A stretch of 23,966 nucleotides of DNA, from contig JAEWOJ010000215.1 of the NCBI GenBank assembly GCA_023399815.1, forward strand, positions 1-23,966, written 5' to 3'. The position numbers were made by a program, and so were the translations under genes. Origin of the DNA: Pseudomonadota bacterium (lineage in GTDB: Bacteria; Pseudomonadota; Gammaproteobacteria; Xanthomonadales; Xanthomonadaceae). The notes under the pieces were generated by a model. It did not search any database, was not told where the DNA came from, and saw nothing but the letters and a program-made list of their open reading frames with translations. Shown here in pieces: positions 15,123 through 21,360 of this stretch. How positions within the stretch are numbered: the first letter of the stretch is position 1; every line of letters starts with the position of its first letter.

Positions 15123-15380
15123 ATGAACTCCGCGCTATGGACAGCCAGAGCCGCCAGGCAACCCCGCAGGCTGGACCGCAAGGCGCAGGCCGATATCCGC
15201 GATGCCGTCTCCACGAAGCTGCCTCACTTCCCGGATTGCTCGGGCATCAAGGCATTGGTCCACCATCCCTGCGACTACCGGCTCCGGGTCGGCAACTACC
15301 GCGTCCTGTTCAATCACGACACCCTTGTCGAGATCGTCAGCATCGAAGAGGTCAAGAAACGCGATGAACACACCTACTGA
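15123..15380 (+). CDS. RelE/ParE-superfamily toxin
   Basis: An 85-aa protein of the RelE/StbE mRNA-interferase group. Diagnostic stretches are ARQPRRLDRKAQADIRDAV in the helical N-terminus, CSGIKALVHHPCDYRLRVGNYRVLFN over the central strands, and the C-terminal VEIVSIEEVKKRDEHTY with the basic and Tyr residues typical of RelE-type active sites. RelE toxins cut mRNA in the ribosome; this role is known for the family, not shown here. It has no ribosome binding site: the predicted transcript begins almost at the ATG, so it may be leaderless. The end overlaps the antitoxin by 17 bp. Order is toxin first, as in HigBA-type modules. Confidence 0.9.
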   Translation: MNSALWTARAARQPRRLDRKAQADIRDAVSTKLPHFPDCSGIKALVHHPCDYRLRVGNYRVLFNHDTLVEIVSIEEVKKRDEHTY

Positions 15381-15705
15381 GAACACACCTGCCGACATCC
15401 AGACCATCAAGGGCGCCGACGGCCAGCCCGCGTTCGTCGTGATGCCCTACGACCTGTTCCTGCGCGAATACGCCCGCCGCAACGACCTGATCCCGAACGA
15501 AGTGGTCAGCGCCACGGTGGATGGCGCCAGTTCGATGAAGGCATGGCGCGACCACCTGCGCCTGACCCAGGCCGAAGTCGCCGCGCGCATGGGCATCACC
15601 CAGGCCGCCTATGCACAGACCGAAGCCGCCAGCCGCCCCCGCAGGACCACCCTGGTCCGCGTGGCCGAAGCGATGGACATCAGCGTGGAGCAGCTGGATT
15701 TCTGA
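15364..15705 (+). CDS. HTH (XRE/HigA-like) antitoxin
   Basis: A 113-aa protein with two parts. The N-terminal half has QTIKGADGQPAFVVMPYDLFLREYAR, the segment that in related antitoxins pairs with the toxin. Residues about 59-113 are a Cro/CI-type helix-turn-helix (LRLTQAEVAARMGITQAAYAQTEA, then TLVRVAEAMDISVEQL). It should neutralise the upstream RelE-type toxin and repress the operon at the symmetric operator at 15079-15116. The ATG at 15364 lies inside the toxin gene; GAGG is present 11 bases upstream. Coupled translation is likely. Confidence 0.92.
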   Translation: MNTPTENTPADIQTIKGADGQPAFVVMPYDLFLREYARRNDLIPNEVVSATVDGASSMKAWRDHLRLTQAEVAARMGITQAAYAQTEAASRPRRTTLVRVAEAMDISVEQLDF

Positions 15706-15746
15706 TCCACGCCCATCAGCAGGTCCATGCGGGCAGACCGCGTACT

Positions 15747-15790
15747 GAGGAAGCGACGTCAGTCGCGGCCGGGCTCACGGGTAAAGCCAC
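15747..15790 (+). repeat. Dispersed intergenic palindromic repeat, copy B
   Basis: GCGAC-GTCA-GTCGC (15753-15766) followed by GGCCGGGCTC...AAAGCC. It matches the element at 1-50 (read on the minus strand) in order and in sequence of the first hairpin. Part of the 184-bp convergent gap between the antitoxin and dacC, with the palindrome and terminator that follow. Confidence 0.5.
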
Positions 15791-15823
15791 ATTCCTGCTG
15801 AAACCTGGAATGCAAGGCCCCCG

Positions 15824-15847
15824 GTGCCGGCCAGCGGCCGGCACTAC
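15824..15847 (-). repeat. GTAG-headed REP element (SMAG-like)
   Basis: Read on the minus strand: GTAG, then TGCCGGCC-GCT-GGCCGGCA, a perfect 8-bp stem with a 3-nt loop. Palindromes with a conserved GTAG before the stem are the REP class known in Stenotrophomonas maltophilia and relatives, mobilised by RAYT transposases. No RAYT gene lies in the window. Confidence 0.8.
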
Positions 15848-15852
15848 CCATG

Positions 15853-15877
15853 AAAAAGCCGGCTTTCGCTGGCTTTT
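15853..15877 (-). terminator. Bidirectional intrinsic terminator between antitoxin and dacC
   Basis: On the minus strand, AAAAGCC-A-GC, loop GAAA, GC-C-GGCTTTTT: nine pairs with one mismatch, ending in five T. It lies 12 bp after the dacC stop. The opposite strand ends in TTTT as well, so it can also stop the toxin-antitoxin transcript. Confidence 0.85.
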
Positions 15878-15889
15878 CCGTCATTCGGG

Positions 15890-17092
15890 TCAGGACTTCC
15901 ACCACATCATGAAGGCGTCCCACAAGCGCTTGAAGAAGCCGCCCTCCTCCACCGCCTGCATCGCCACCAGCGGCGCCTCGGCGACCACCTTGCCGTCCAG
16001 CGTCACCTTCACCGTGCCGATCTGCTGGCCCGCGGCGATCGGCGCGACCAGCTGCTTCGGCACGTCCATGCTGGGCTTGAGTTCGGCATAGCGGCCGCGC
16101 GGCACGCTGACCAGCAGCGGCTGCGCCACGCCCAGCTGCACCTCGTCGGCGGCGCCCTTCCACACGTGCTGCGTGGTCACGGCCTTGCCGGTCTCGTAGA
16201 GGCGGTGGGTCTCGAAGAAGCGGAAACCCCAGTTGAGCAGCGCCAAGCTGTCGTTGGCGCGCTGCTTTTCCGAAGCGCCGCCCATCAGCACCGCGATCAG
16301 GCGCTGGTCGCCGCGCTGGGCCGAGCTCAGCAGGCAGTAGCCGGCCGCCGAGGTGTGGCCGGTCTTGATGCCGTCCACGCTCGGGTCGCGCCACAGCAGC
16401 AGGTTGCGGTTGGGCTGGGTGATGCTGCCTACGGTGAATTCCTTGATCTTGTTGTAGGCGTAGGTTTCCGGGTAGTCGTGCACGAAGGCGCGGCCCAGCA
16501 GCGCCAGGTCGTAGGCGCTGGACTGGTGGCCGTCGGCGGTCAGGCCGTGGGCGTTGACGAAGTGCGAGTCCTTCATGCCGATCTTGGCGGCATAGCTGTT
16601 CATCAGCGCGGCGAAGGCCTCCTGGCTGCCGGCCGCGTGCTCGGCCAGGGCGATGGCGGCGTCGTTGCCCGACTGGATCGCCATGCCCTTTTCCATGTCC
16701 TCCAGGCGCGCGGTCTGGTTGACCGGGAAACCGCTGTAGCTGCCGTCGGTGCCGGCGCCGCCCTCGCGCCAGGCGCGCTCGCTCATCATCACCTGGTCGT
16801 CGGGCTTGATCTTGCCGTTGCGGGTCTCGGCGGCCAGCACGTAGGAGGTCATCACCTTGGTGATGCTCGCCGGCGGCAGCGGCATGTGGATGTTCTCGCC
16901 CGCCAGCACCTGCCCGGACGCGTAGTCCATCAGCACCCACGCGCTGGCGGTGGACGGCGCCGGGGCCGGCGGGATCGCCACCTGGCTGGAGGCGGCGGCC
17001 GGCGCGGGAGCCGGGGCTGGGGCGGGCGTCTGGGCGGAGGCCAGGCCGATGGCGAGCGTCGTGGCCATGGCGGCGGCAAAGCGGAATTTCAT
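15890..17092 (-). CDS. dacC: D-alanyl-D-alanine carboxypeptidase, PBP5/6 type
   Basis: Removes the terminal D-Ala from peptidoglycan pentapeptides in the periplasm, limiting cross-linking. The 400-aa protein has a signal peptide cut near A20, a Pro/Ala-rich linker (about 22-47), then the penicillin-binding motifs S76-ITK79, S141-G-N143 and K243-TG245. The C-terminal domain (about 280-375) is the beta domain of PBP5, and the end, GGFFKRLWDAFMMWWKS, is the amphipathic helix that anchors these enzymes to the inner membrane. The ATG at 17092 has AGGAA ten bases upstream. It may have its own promoter (17138-17143) after rlpA. dacA and dacC of this class are not separable by sequence alone; relatives in this family are usually called dacC. 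Confidence 0.95.
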   Translation of the reverse strand: MKFRFAAAMATTLAIGLASAQTPAPAPAPAPAAASSQVAIPPAPAPSTASAWVLMDYASGQVLAGENIHMPLPPASITKVMTSYVLAAETRNGKIKPDDQVMMSERAWREGGAGTDGSYSGFPVNQTARLEDMEKGMAIQSGNDAAIALAEHAAGSQEAFAALMNSYAAKIGMKDSHFVNAHGLTADGHQSSAYDLALLGRAFVHDYPETYAYNKIKEFTVGSITQPNRNLLLWRDPSVDGIKTGHTSAAGYCLLSSAQRGDQRLIAVLMGGASEKQRANDSLALLNWGFRFFETHRLYETGKAVTTQHVWKGAADEVQLGVAQPLLVSVPRGRYAELKPSMDVPKQLVAPIAAGQQIGTVKVTLDGKVVAEAPLVAMQAVEEGGFFKRLWDAFMMWWKS

Positions 17093-17137
17093 CGGAAAAC
17101 GGTTCCTGTCGGGACGAGGAATGGAAAACGGGCGGTC

Positions 17138-17143
17138 ATTGTA
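17138..17143 (-). promoter_or_regulatory. Candidate -10 of a dacC promoter
   Basis: TACAAT on the minus strand, five of six matches to the -10 consensus, 46 bp before the dacC ATG. No good -35 is found at the right distance. The 128-bp gap after rlpA also holds GCGCT-GCGA-AGCGC and the palindrome CCGCGCCGGCGCGG (17166-17179), which could end rlpA transcription. Confidence 0.4.
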
Positions 17144-17220
17144 GGACGTGGAGGCGTCGCCGCATCCGCGCCGGCGCGGTATCGGCCAGGCGCTTCGCAG
17201 CGCGATGCGGACATGCCGGA

Positions 17221-18447
17221 TCAATCGTGGACGAGCTGCGGGCTGCCGAACCCCAGACCGGCGATGCGGCCGGCAAGTTCCGTGGCCTTGGCCAGGTCGT
17301 CGGCCGGCACCCGCAGGCGCCACAGCGTGCGCCCGCCACTGACGACGTCGCTGAGCGTGGCGCCGGCGATGCCGGCCGCATTCAGCTGGCCCAGCGCGCG
17401 GGTGGCGTTGTCGCGGCTGGAGAAGCTGGCGACCTGCAGCAGGATCGCGCCCAGCGCGCGCGCCGCGGGGCCGGGCGCCGGCGTTGCCATCGCCGATGCG
17501 ACGGCAGCGGCGACCGGCAGCGGCGCGGGATCGGTGGCGGCGGGCAGGGCCTGCACCGTCGCCGGTGGCGGCACCGGGCCAGCGGCACCGATTTCGACTG
17601 GGCGCGTTTCGACCGGGTGCGGCACCGATGCCGTGGCGGGCGTGGCCGGCAGCTTTTCGACCAGCTGGTCCATGCGGCTGGGCGACGGCGTGGCGACGGC
17701 AGCGGCCGCCGGAGCGGGCGTGCGGCCGCGCGCGGGGCGCGCATCGTTCGCGGCCAGCAGGTTGTCGCTGCCCGGCGCCAGCCCGCGCACTTCCACCCGG
17801 CCGGTGCCGCGCTGGGTGATGCCCAGGCGCACCGCCGCGGCGTAGCTCAGGTCGATCACGCGGCCGTCGTGGAACGGGCCGCGGTCGTTGACCCGCACGA
17901 TCACCGATTCGCCGTTGTCCAGGTTGGTGACGCGCGCGAAGCTGGGCAGCGGCAGCGTCTTGTGCGCGGCGGTGAACTGGTACATGTCGTAGACCTCACG
18001 GTTGGAGGTCAGGCGGCCATGGAACTTGGCGCCGTAGTAGGACGCGGTGCCCTGCTCGACGTAGTCGTCGACCCGCTCCATCACCCGGTATTCCTTGCCC
18101 AGCACCACGTACGGCGACTTGTTGCCGATGGCCGAGCGCGGCTCGTTGCTGACCAGCGGCTCGGGGATGCAGGCCACGTCCGGCACGTAGTCCGGCGTGG
18201 TGTCCTTGACGCCGGGGCGATACAGGCCGCCGGCGCTGTAGTTGCCGCGCGTGGTGGGGTCTTCCTGCGCCTTGGCGTAGGGCGAACCCTCCGGGCAGTG
18301 CGACGGGCGCCCGCCGCGCCCCTGCACCACGCTGCCGGCCGGCTGGCCATGACCGCCGCCATGGGCGGACTTCGGCTTGGGCGGCGCGCTGCTGCAGGCG
18401 GCCAGCCCGAACACGATCAACGCAGGGACCAGCCAGCGGATGTTCAT
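17221..18447 (-). CDS. rlpA: RlpA septal-ring lytic transglycosylase lipoprotein (DPBB + SPOR)
   Basis: Cuts peptidoglycan lacking stem peptides, as shown for P. aeruginosa RlpA, and is drawn to such 'denuded' strands at the septum by its SPOR domain. The 408-aa protein has a lipobox (FGLAAC, C18), a long N-terminal region with C51 and C93, a double-psi beta-barrel (about 132-222) and a C-terminal SPOR domain (about 332-408, ILLQVASFSSRDNATRALGQL). Catalytic positions match those of P. aeruginosa: E151, D154, H162 and D188 (VNDRGPF). The usual T-A-N-G-E is T-S-N-R-E here. A Pro/Ala-rich linker separates the two domains. It overlaps mltB by ATGA and is translated with it. Confidence 0.95.
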   Translation of the reverse strand: MNIRWLVPALIVFGLAACSSAPPKPKSAHGGGHGQPAGSVVQGRGGRPSHCPEGSPYAKAQEDPTTRGNYSAGGLYRPGVKDTTPDYVPDVACIPEPLVSNEPRSAIGNKSPYVVLGKEYRVMERVDDYVEQGTASYYGAKFHGRLTSNREVYDMYQFTAAHKTLPLPSFARVTNLDNGESVIVRVNDRGPFHDGRVIDLSYAAAVRLGITQRGTGRVEVRGLAPGSDNLLAANDARPARGRTPAPAAAAVATPSPSRMDQLVEKLPATPATASVPHPVETRPVEIGAAGPVPPPATVQALPAATDPAPLPVAAAVASAMATPAPGPAARALGAILLQVASFSSRDNATRALGQLNAAGIAGATLSDVVSGGRTLWRLRVPADDLAKATELAGRIAGLGFGSPQLVHD

Positions 18448-19580
18448 GCCGGCGGCAGCTCCCGGCCGGCGATCGCCTGCGACAGCTGGAATACGGCCAT
18501 CGCGTACATCTTGGACAGGTTGTAGCGGGTGATCGCGTAGTAGTTCTGGAAGCCCAGCCAGTATTGCTTGCCGTTGCTGCCTTCCAGGGTGATCGGGGTG
18601 GCGGTGGCGCCGGCCGCGCGCACCGGCACGACCGGGTGGTAGCCGCGCGCGGCCAACGCGTCCATGCCGAGGTTCGGCGTCCAGTCGACCGGGTTGAGTT
18701 CCTCGCGGCCGGCATCGAGCGTGGCCGGCACCGCGACCGTGCCGCCGCGCACCCAGCCGCCCTTCTTCACGAAGTAGTTGGCGATGGAGGCGAATACGTC
18801 GTCGTAGCTGTTGAACAGGTCGCGGCGGCCGTCGCCGTTGCCATCCACGGCGTAGTCCAGGTAGCTGGACGGCATGAACTGGCCCATGCCCATCGCCCCG
18901 GCATAGCTGCCCTTGAGCGCGGTGATGTCCAGTTTCTCCAGCGCCGCCAGTTCGAACAGCTTGGCCAGTTCGTCGCGGAAGAACAGCTCGCGGCGCACTT
19001 CGCGCTCGAGCTTTTCCGGGTCGCCGCTGCGCGGGTACTTGAACGCCAGCGTGTACAGCGCGTCGAGCACGCGGTGGTTGCCGGCATTGGCGCCGTAGCT
19101 GGTTTCCACGCCGATGATCGCCACGATCACCTCGGGCGGCACGCCGGTGCGGTCCTGCACGCGCTGCAGTTCGGCGCGATGCTCGGCCAGGAACTTCCTG
19201 CCGCCGTCGATGCGCGCCTGGCTGATGAACATCGGCCGGTATTCGTTCCACGGCTTGACCCGCTCGGCCGGGCGCGACATGGCGGCGATGATCGGTTCGC
19301 GGATCTGCGCCTGCGCCAGCACCGATTCGATGTAGGCCGGTTCGAGGCGATAGCGGGCGGCGGTGTCGCGCACGAAGCTGGCGCGCGCGGTCTCGAACGG
19401 TACCGGGGTCAGGTCCACCGGCGGCAGGTCCGGCTTGCGTTCCGGCGCGGCCTCGGTCGGTCCGCCGCCGCTGCCGATCGGCTTTTCCGCTGGCTGCGGA
19501 GTGGGAGCAGGCGCCTGCGGCTGGGTCGCGCAGGCGACCATGCCCAGGGTGAGACAGCAGACCAGGACGCGTCGAATCAT
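18444..19580 (-). CDS. mltB: Membrane-bound lytic murein transglycosylase B
   Basis: Cleaves the MurNAc-GlcNAc bond, releasing anhydromuropeptides. The 378-aa lipoprotein has a signal with lipobox MVAC (C17), a Pro/Ala linker (about 20-60), then the family 3 transglycosylase core: KPWNEYRPMFIS, VIVAIIGVETSYGANAGN with catalytic E159, KGSYAGAMGMGQFMPSSYLDYAVDGNGDGRRDL, and the C-terminal YYAITRYNLSKMYAMAVFQLS. Length matches E. coli MltB (361). No clear ribosome site lies before the ATG at 19580; the leader contains GTTAAT at 19589-19594, a weak -10, so a very short leader is possible. It heads the mltB-rlpA pair and is separated from rodA by 649 bp. Confidence 0.96.
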   Translation of the reverse strand: MIRRVLVCCLTLGMVACATQPQAPAPTPQPAEKPIGSGGGPTEAAPERKPDLPPVDLTPVPFETARASFVRDTAARYRLEPAYIESVLAQAQIREPIIAAMSRPAERVKPWNEYRPMFISQARIDGGRKFLAEHRAELQRVQDRTGVPPEVIVAIIGVETSYGANAGNHRVLDALYTLAFKYPRSGDPEKLEREVRRELFFRDELAKLFELAALEKLDITALKGSYAGAMGMGQFMPSSYLDYAVDGNGDGRRDLFNSYDDVFASIANYFVKKGGWVRGGTVAVPATLDAGREELNPVDWTPNLGMDALAARGYHPVVPVRAAGATATPITLEGSNGKQYWLGFQNYYAITRYNLSKMYAMAVFQLSQAIAGRELPPA

Positions 19581-19931
19581 CGGCCGAGATTAACAGGTCA
19601 TGGATGAATTTCCATCACTAACACCATGAATCCCAACGGGATTGGAGTCATCCCGGACAGCCTGGCGAAGCCGTGGGCGATCAGCAGGAACTGAATACGC
19701 ATTCGTCAGGAAACTGCCCGACGCCATGTCGGCATCGACCCGATTCACAGATGGGAAAAGCCCGACATCACACAGGCGCCAACCGTAGTGCGCCATGGAA
19801 GGCTTCCGCAGCGGGAACGGATGGAGGAAACCGCCATGGCGACCGCCCGCCGACGGAGTGCACAGAAATTCCCGGGGAAGATTCCCGGCACCGCGCCTGC
19901 CGACGCCCCCAAGGGCGTCCGCCGCGGGCGG
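19581..19931 (-). other. Gap upstream of mltB with a low-GC open frame
   Basis: The first half has markedly lower GC than the genes around it. On the minus strand an open frame of 68 codons runs 19796-19590, begins after GGAAG at 6-base spacing, and ends 9 bp before mltB. Its third-codon GC is low and it resembles no family I know, so I do not annotate it as a gene. AATCCC-AAC-GGGATT (19629-19643) is a small hairpin, and TGGATGAATTTCCA (19602-19615) is a near-palindrome close to the mltB start, possibly an operator. Confidence 0.35.
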
Positions 19932-19983
19932 AAAAATCTGGGCACCGGCCGCACCTCCCATCCCGTGGGTGCGGCCGGTGCCC
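19932..19983 (-). terminator. Strong intrinsic terminator between rodA and mltB
   Basis: A perfect 15-bp stem, arms 19940-19954 and 19969-19983 (GGGCACCGGCCGCAC and complement), 14-nt loop, followed on the minus strand by AGA and five T (19932-19936). It would stop rodA read-through or end a small RNA, so mltB needs its own promoter. Confidence 0.8.
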
Positions 19984-20098
19984 GGACCGGATTCCGGCGC
20001 CAGCCGGGCGTCTCCCCACGCCCGGCCGGTGGGATCCCGGCCTGCCGGCCGCGTTCGTCGCGGGACCAGCCACCGCGGTGCCTTGGCAGCCGTCAGCG
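19932..20098 (-). ncRNA. Candidate Anr/FNR-dependent small RNA (about 167 nt)
   Basis: Predicted from three signals in the right order on the minus strand: an FNR-type box centred at 20139.5, a -10 CACAAT at 20110-20105, which places the start at about 20098 with the box at -41.5 (class II spacing), and a strong intrinsic terminator at 19983-19932. The transcript would carry the hairpin GCCGGGCGT-GGGGAG-ACGCCCGGC (20026-20003) and end in the 15-bp terminator stem, both with G-rich loops. No gene-like frame lies in it. It could instead be a terminated leader of the mltB operon. The arrangement recalls Anr-controlled small RNAs of Pseudomonas, but no sequence homology to one is claimed. Confidence 0.4.
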
Positions 20099-20132
20099 GA
20101 CACTATTGTGAGGCTTTTGTTAATCCAGATGT

Positions 20133-20146
20133 ATGATCCAGATCAA
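20133..20146 (-). promoter_or_regulatory. FNR/Anr-type box
   Basis: On the minus strand TTGATCTGGATCAT: the TTGAT-N4-ATCAA consensus with only the last base changed. It is in an AT-rich patch (20101-20148), unlike the surroundings. A -10-like CACAAT lies exactly where class II activation would need it on the minus strand; no matching -10 is found on the plus strand. Confidence 0.55.
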
Positions 20147-20168
20147 ACCCGCCGACCGATGTCGCACT

Positions 20169-20203
20169 TTCGCCCGGCACGGACCGGCCGGTGGTCGGGC
20201 GAA
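20169..20203 (-). terminator. Hairpin after rodA
   Basis: TTCGCCCG (20169-20176) and CGGGCGAA (20196-20203) pair perfectly and enclose the palindrome ACCGGCCGGT. It begins 27 bp after the rodA stop. No T tract follows, so termination may be partial or Rho-assisted. Confidence 0.4.
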
Positions 20204-20229
20204 TCCGGCGCCCATGCCGCGCGAACCGG

Positions 20230-21360
20230 TCAGCCGTGGCCGCCGTGCACCGGGTTGTAGCTGCGCGCCGCCATCACCAGCCCGAACCCGGCCAGCAGCG
20301 ACACCGCGGCGGTGCCGCCGTAGCTGATCAGCGGCATCGGCACGCCCACCACCGGCAGCAGGCCGGAGATCATGCCGCCGTTGACCAGCGCGTAGACGAA
20401 GAACGACAGGCCGGTGGCGCCGGCGACCAGCCGCGAGAAGCCGTCGCGCGACTGCGCCGCGATCCACAGGCAGCGGCCGATGACGAAGATGTACAGGGCG
20501 ATCACGATCGCCACGCCCACCCAGCCGAACTCCTCGCTCAGCACCGAGAACGCGAAGTCGGTGGTCTGCTCGGGAATGAAGTTCAGGTGCGACTGCGAGC
20601 CCTGGCCCCAGCCCTTGCCGGCCAGGCCACCGGAACCGATGGCGATCTTGGACTGGATGATGTTCCAGCCGGCGCCCAGCGGGTCGTTGTCCGGGTCGCG
20701 GAAGGTCATGATGCGGTCCTGCTGGTAGGGCCGCAGGAACGAGAACCACGAAATCGGCGCGAACAGGACCACCGCCAGGCCGCTGCCGCCGACCGTGCCC
20801 GCGCTGATGAACCACCACCACGGCATGCCCGACAGGTACAGCACGAACACGCCGCTGGCGGCGATCAGCACCGCGGTGCCCAGGTCCGGCTGCAGCATCA
20901 CCAGCGCGGTGGGCACGCCGATGATCACGCCGGCCAGCAGCACCGACCCCAGCCGGGGCGGCAGCGGCACCCGGTGCAGGTACCACGCCACCATCATCGG
21001 CATGCTCACCTTGAGCAGTTCGGCCGGCTGCAGGTAGAACAGCTTCAGGTCCAGCCATTGCCGGCCGTACTTGCCGGTGCCGAGCACGAACACCGCCAGC
21101 AGCGGCAGCATCGACAGCGCATAGATCAAGGGCGTCCAGGCGCGGATGCGCAGGACCGGCACCCGCGCGATCGCCCACATCGCCACCAGGCCGACGGCGA
21201 AACGGGCGCCCTGCGCCATCACCAGACCGCTGCCGCCGGCGCTGTGCAGCACCGCCAGCCCCATGCCCATCAGCGCGCACAGCGCGAGCAGCAGTGGCCA
21301 GTCCAGGCCGCGGGTGAGCCGCTGCGCCATTTCCAGCAGCCAGCGCAGGAAATCCCTCAT
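20230..21360 (-). CDS. rodA: RodA, SEDS peptidoglycan glycosyltransferase
   Basis: Polymerises lipid II into glycan strands for side-wall growth, working with PBP2. The 376-aa protein is highly hydrophobic with about ten membrane spans. SEDS signatures are KYGRQWL, YLQPAELLKVSMPMMVAWY, LMLQPDLGTAVL-type QPDLGTA (157-163), RDPDNDPLGAGWNIIQSKIAIGSGG, and the essential segment FIPEQTTDFAFSVLSEEFGW, whose D268 corresponds to the catalytic Asp of RodA/FtsW, then the C-terminal GVPMPLISYGG. The start overlaps the mrdA stop by ATGA, so the two partners are made together. The final gene of the mreC-mreD-mrdA-rodA run. Confidence 0.97.
   Translation of the reverse strand: MRDFLRWLLEMAQRLTRGLDWPLLLALCALMGMGLAVLHSAGGSGLVMAQGARFAVGLVAMWAIARVPVLRIRAWTPLIYALSMLPLLAVFVLGTGKYGRQWLDLKLFYLQPAELLKVSMPMMVAWYLHRVPLPPRLGSVLLAGVIIGVPTALVMLQPDLGTAVLIAASGVFVLYLSGMPWWWFISAGTVGGSGLAVVLFAPISWFSFLRPYQQDRIMTFRDPDNDPLGAGWNIIQSKIAIGSGGLAGKGWGQGSQSHLNFIPEQTTDFAFSVLSEEFGWVGVAIVIALYIFVIGRCLWIAAQSRDGFSRLVAGATGLSFFVYALVNGGMISGLLPVVGVPMPLISYGGTAAVSLLAGFGLVMAARSYNPVHGGHG

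Noticed and set aside
19836..20111. 91-codon plus-strand frame after GGAGGAAA-CCGCC-ATG
   Set aside because: Good ribosome site, but the product is very basic and of no known type, runs straight through the 15-bp terminator stem and two other hairpins, and is antisense to the small RNA candidate. Not enough to call a gene.
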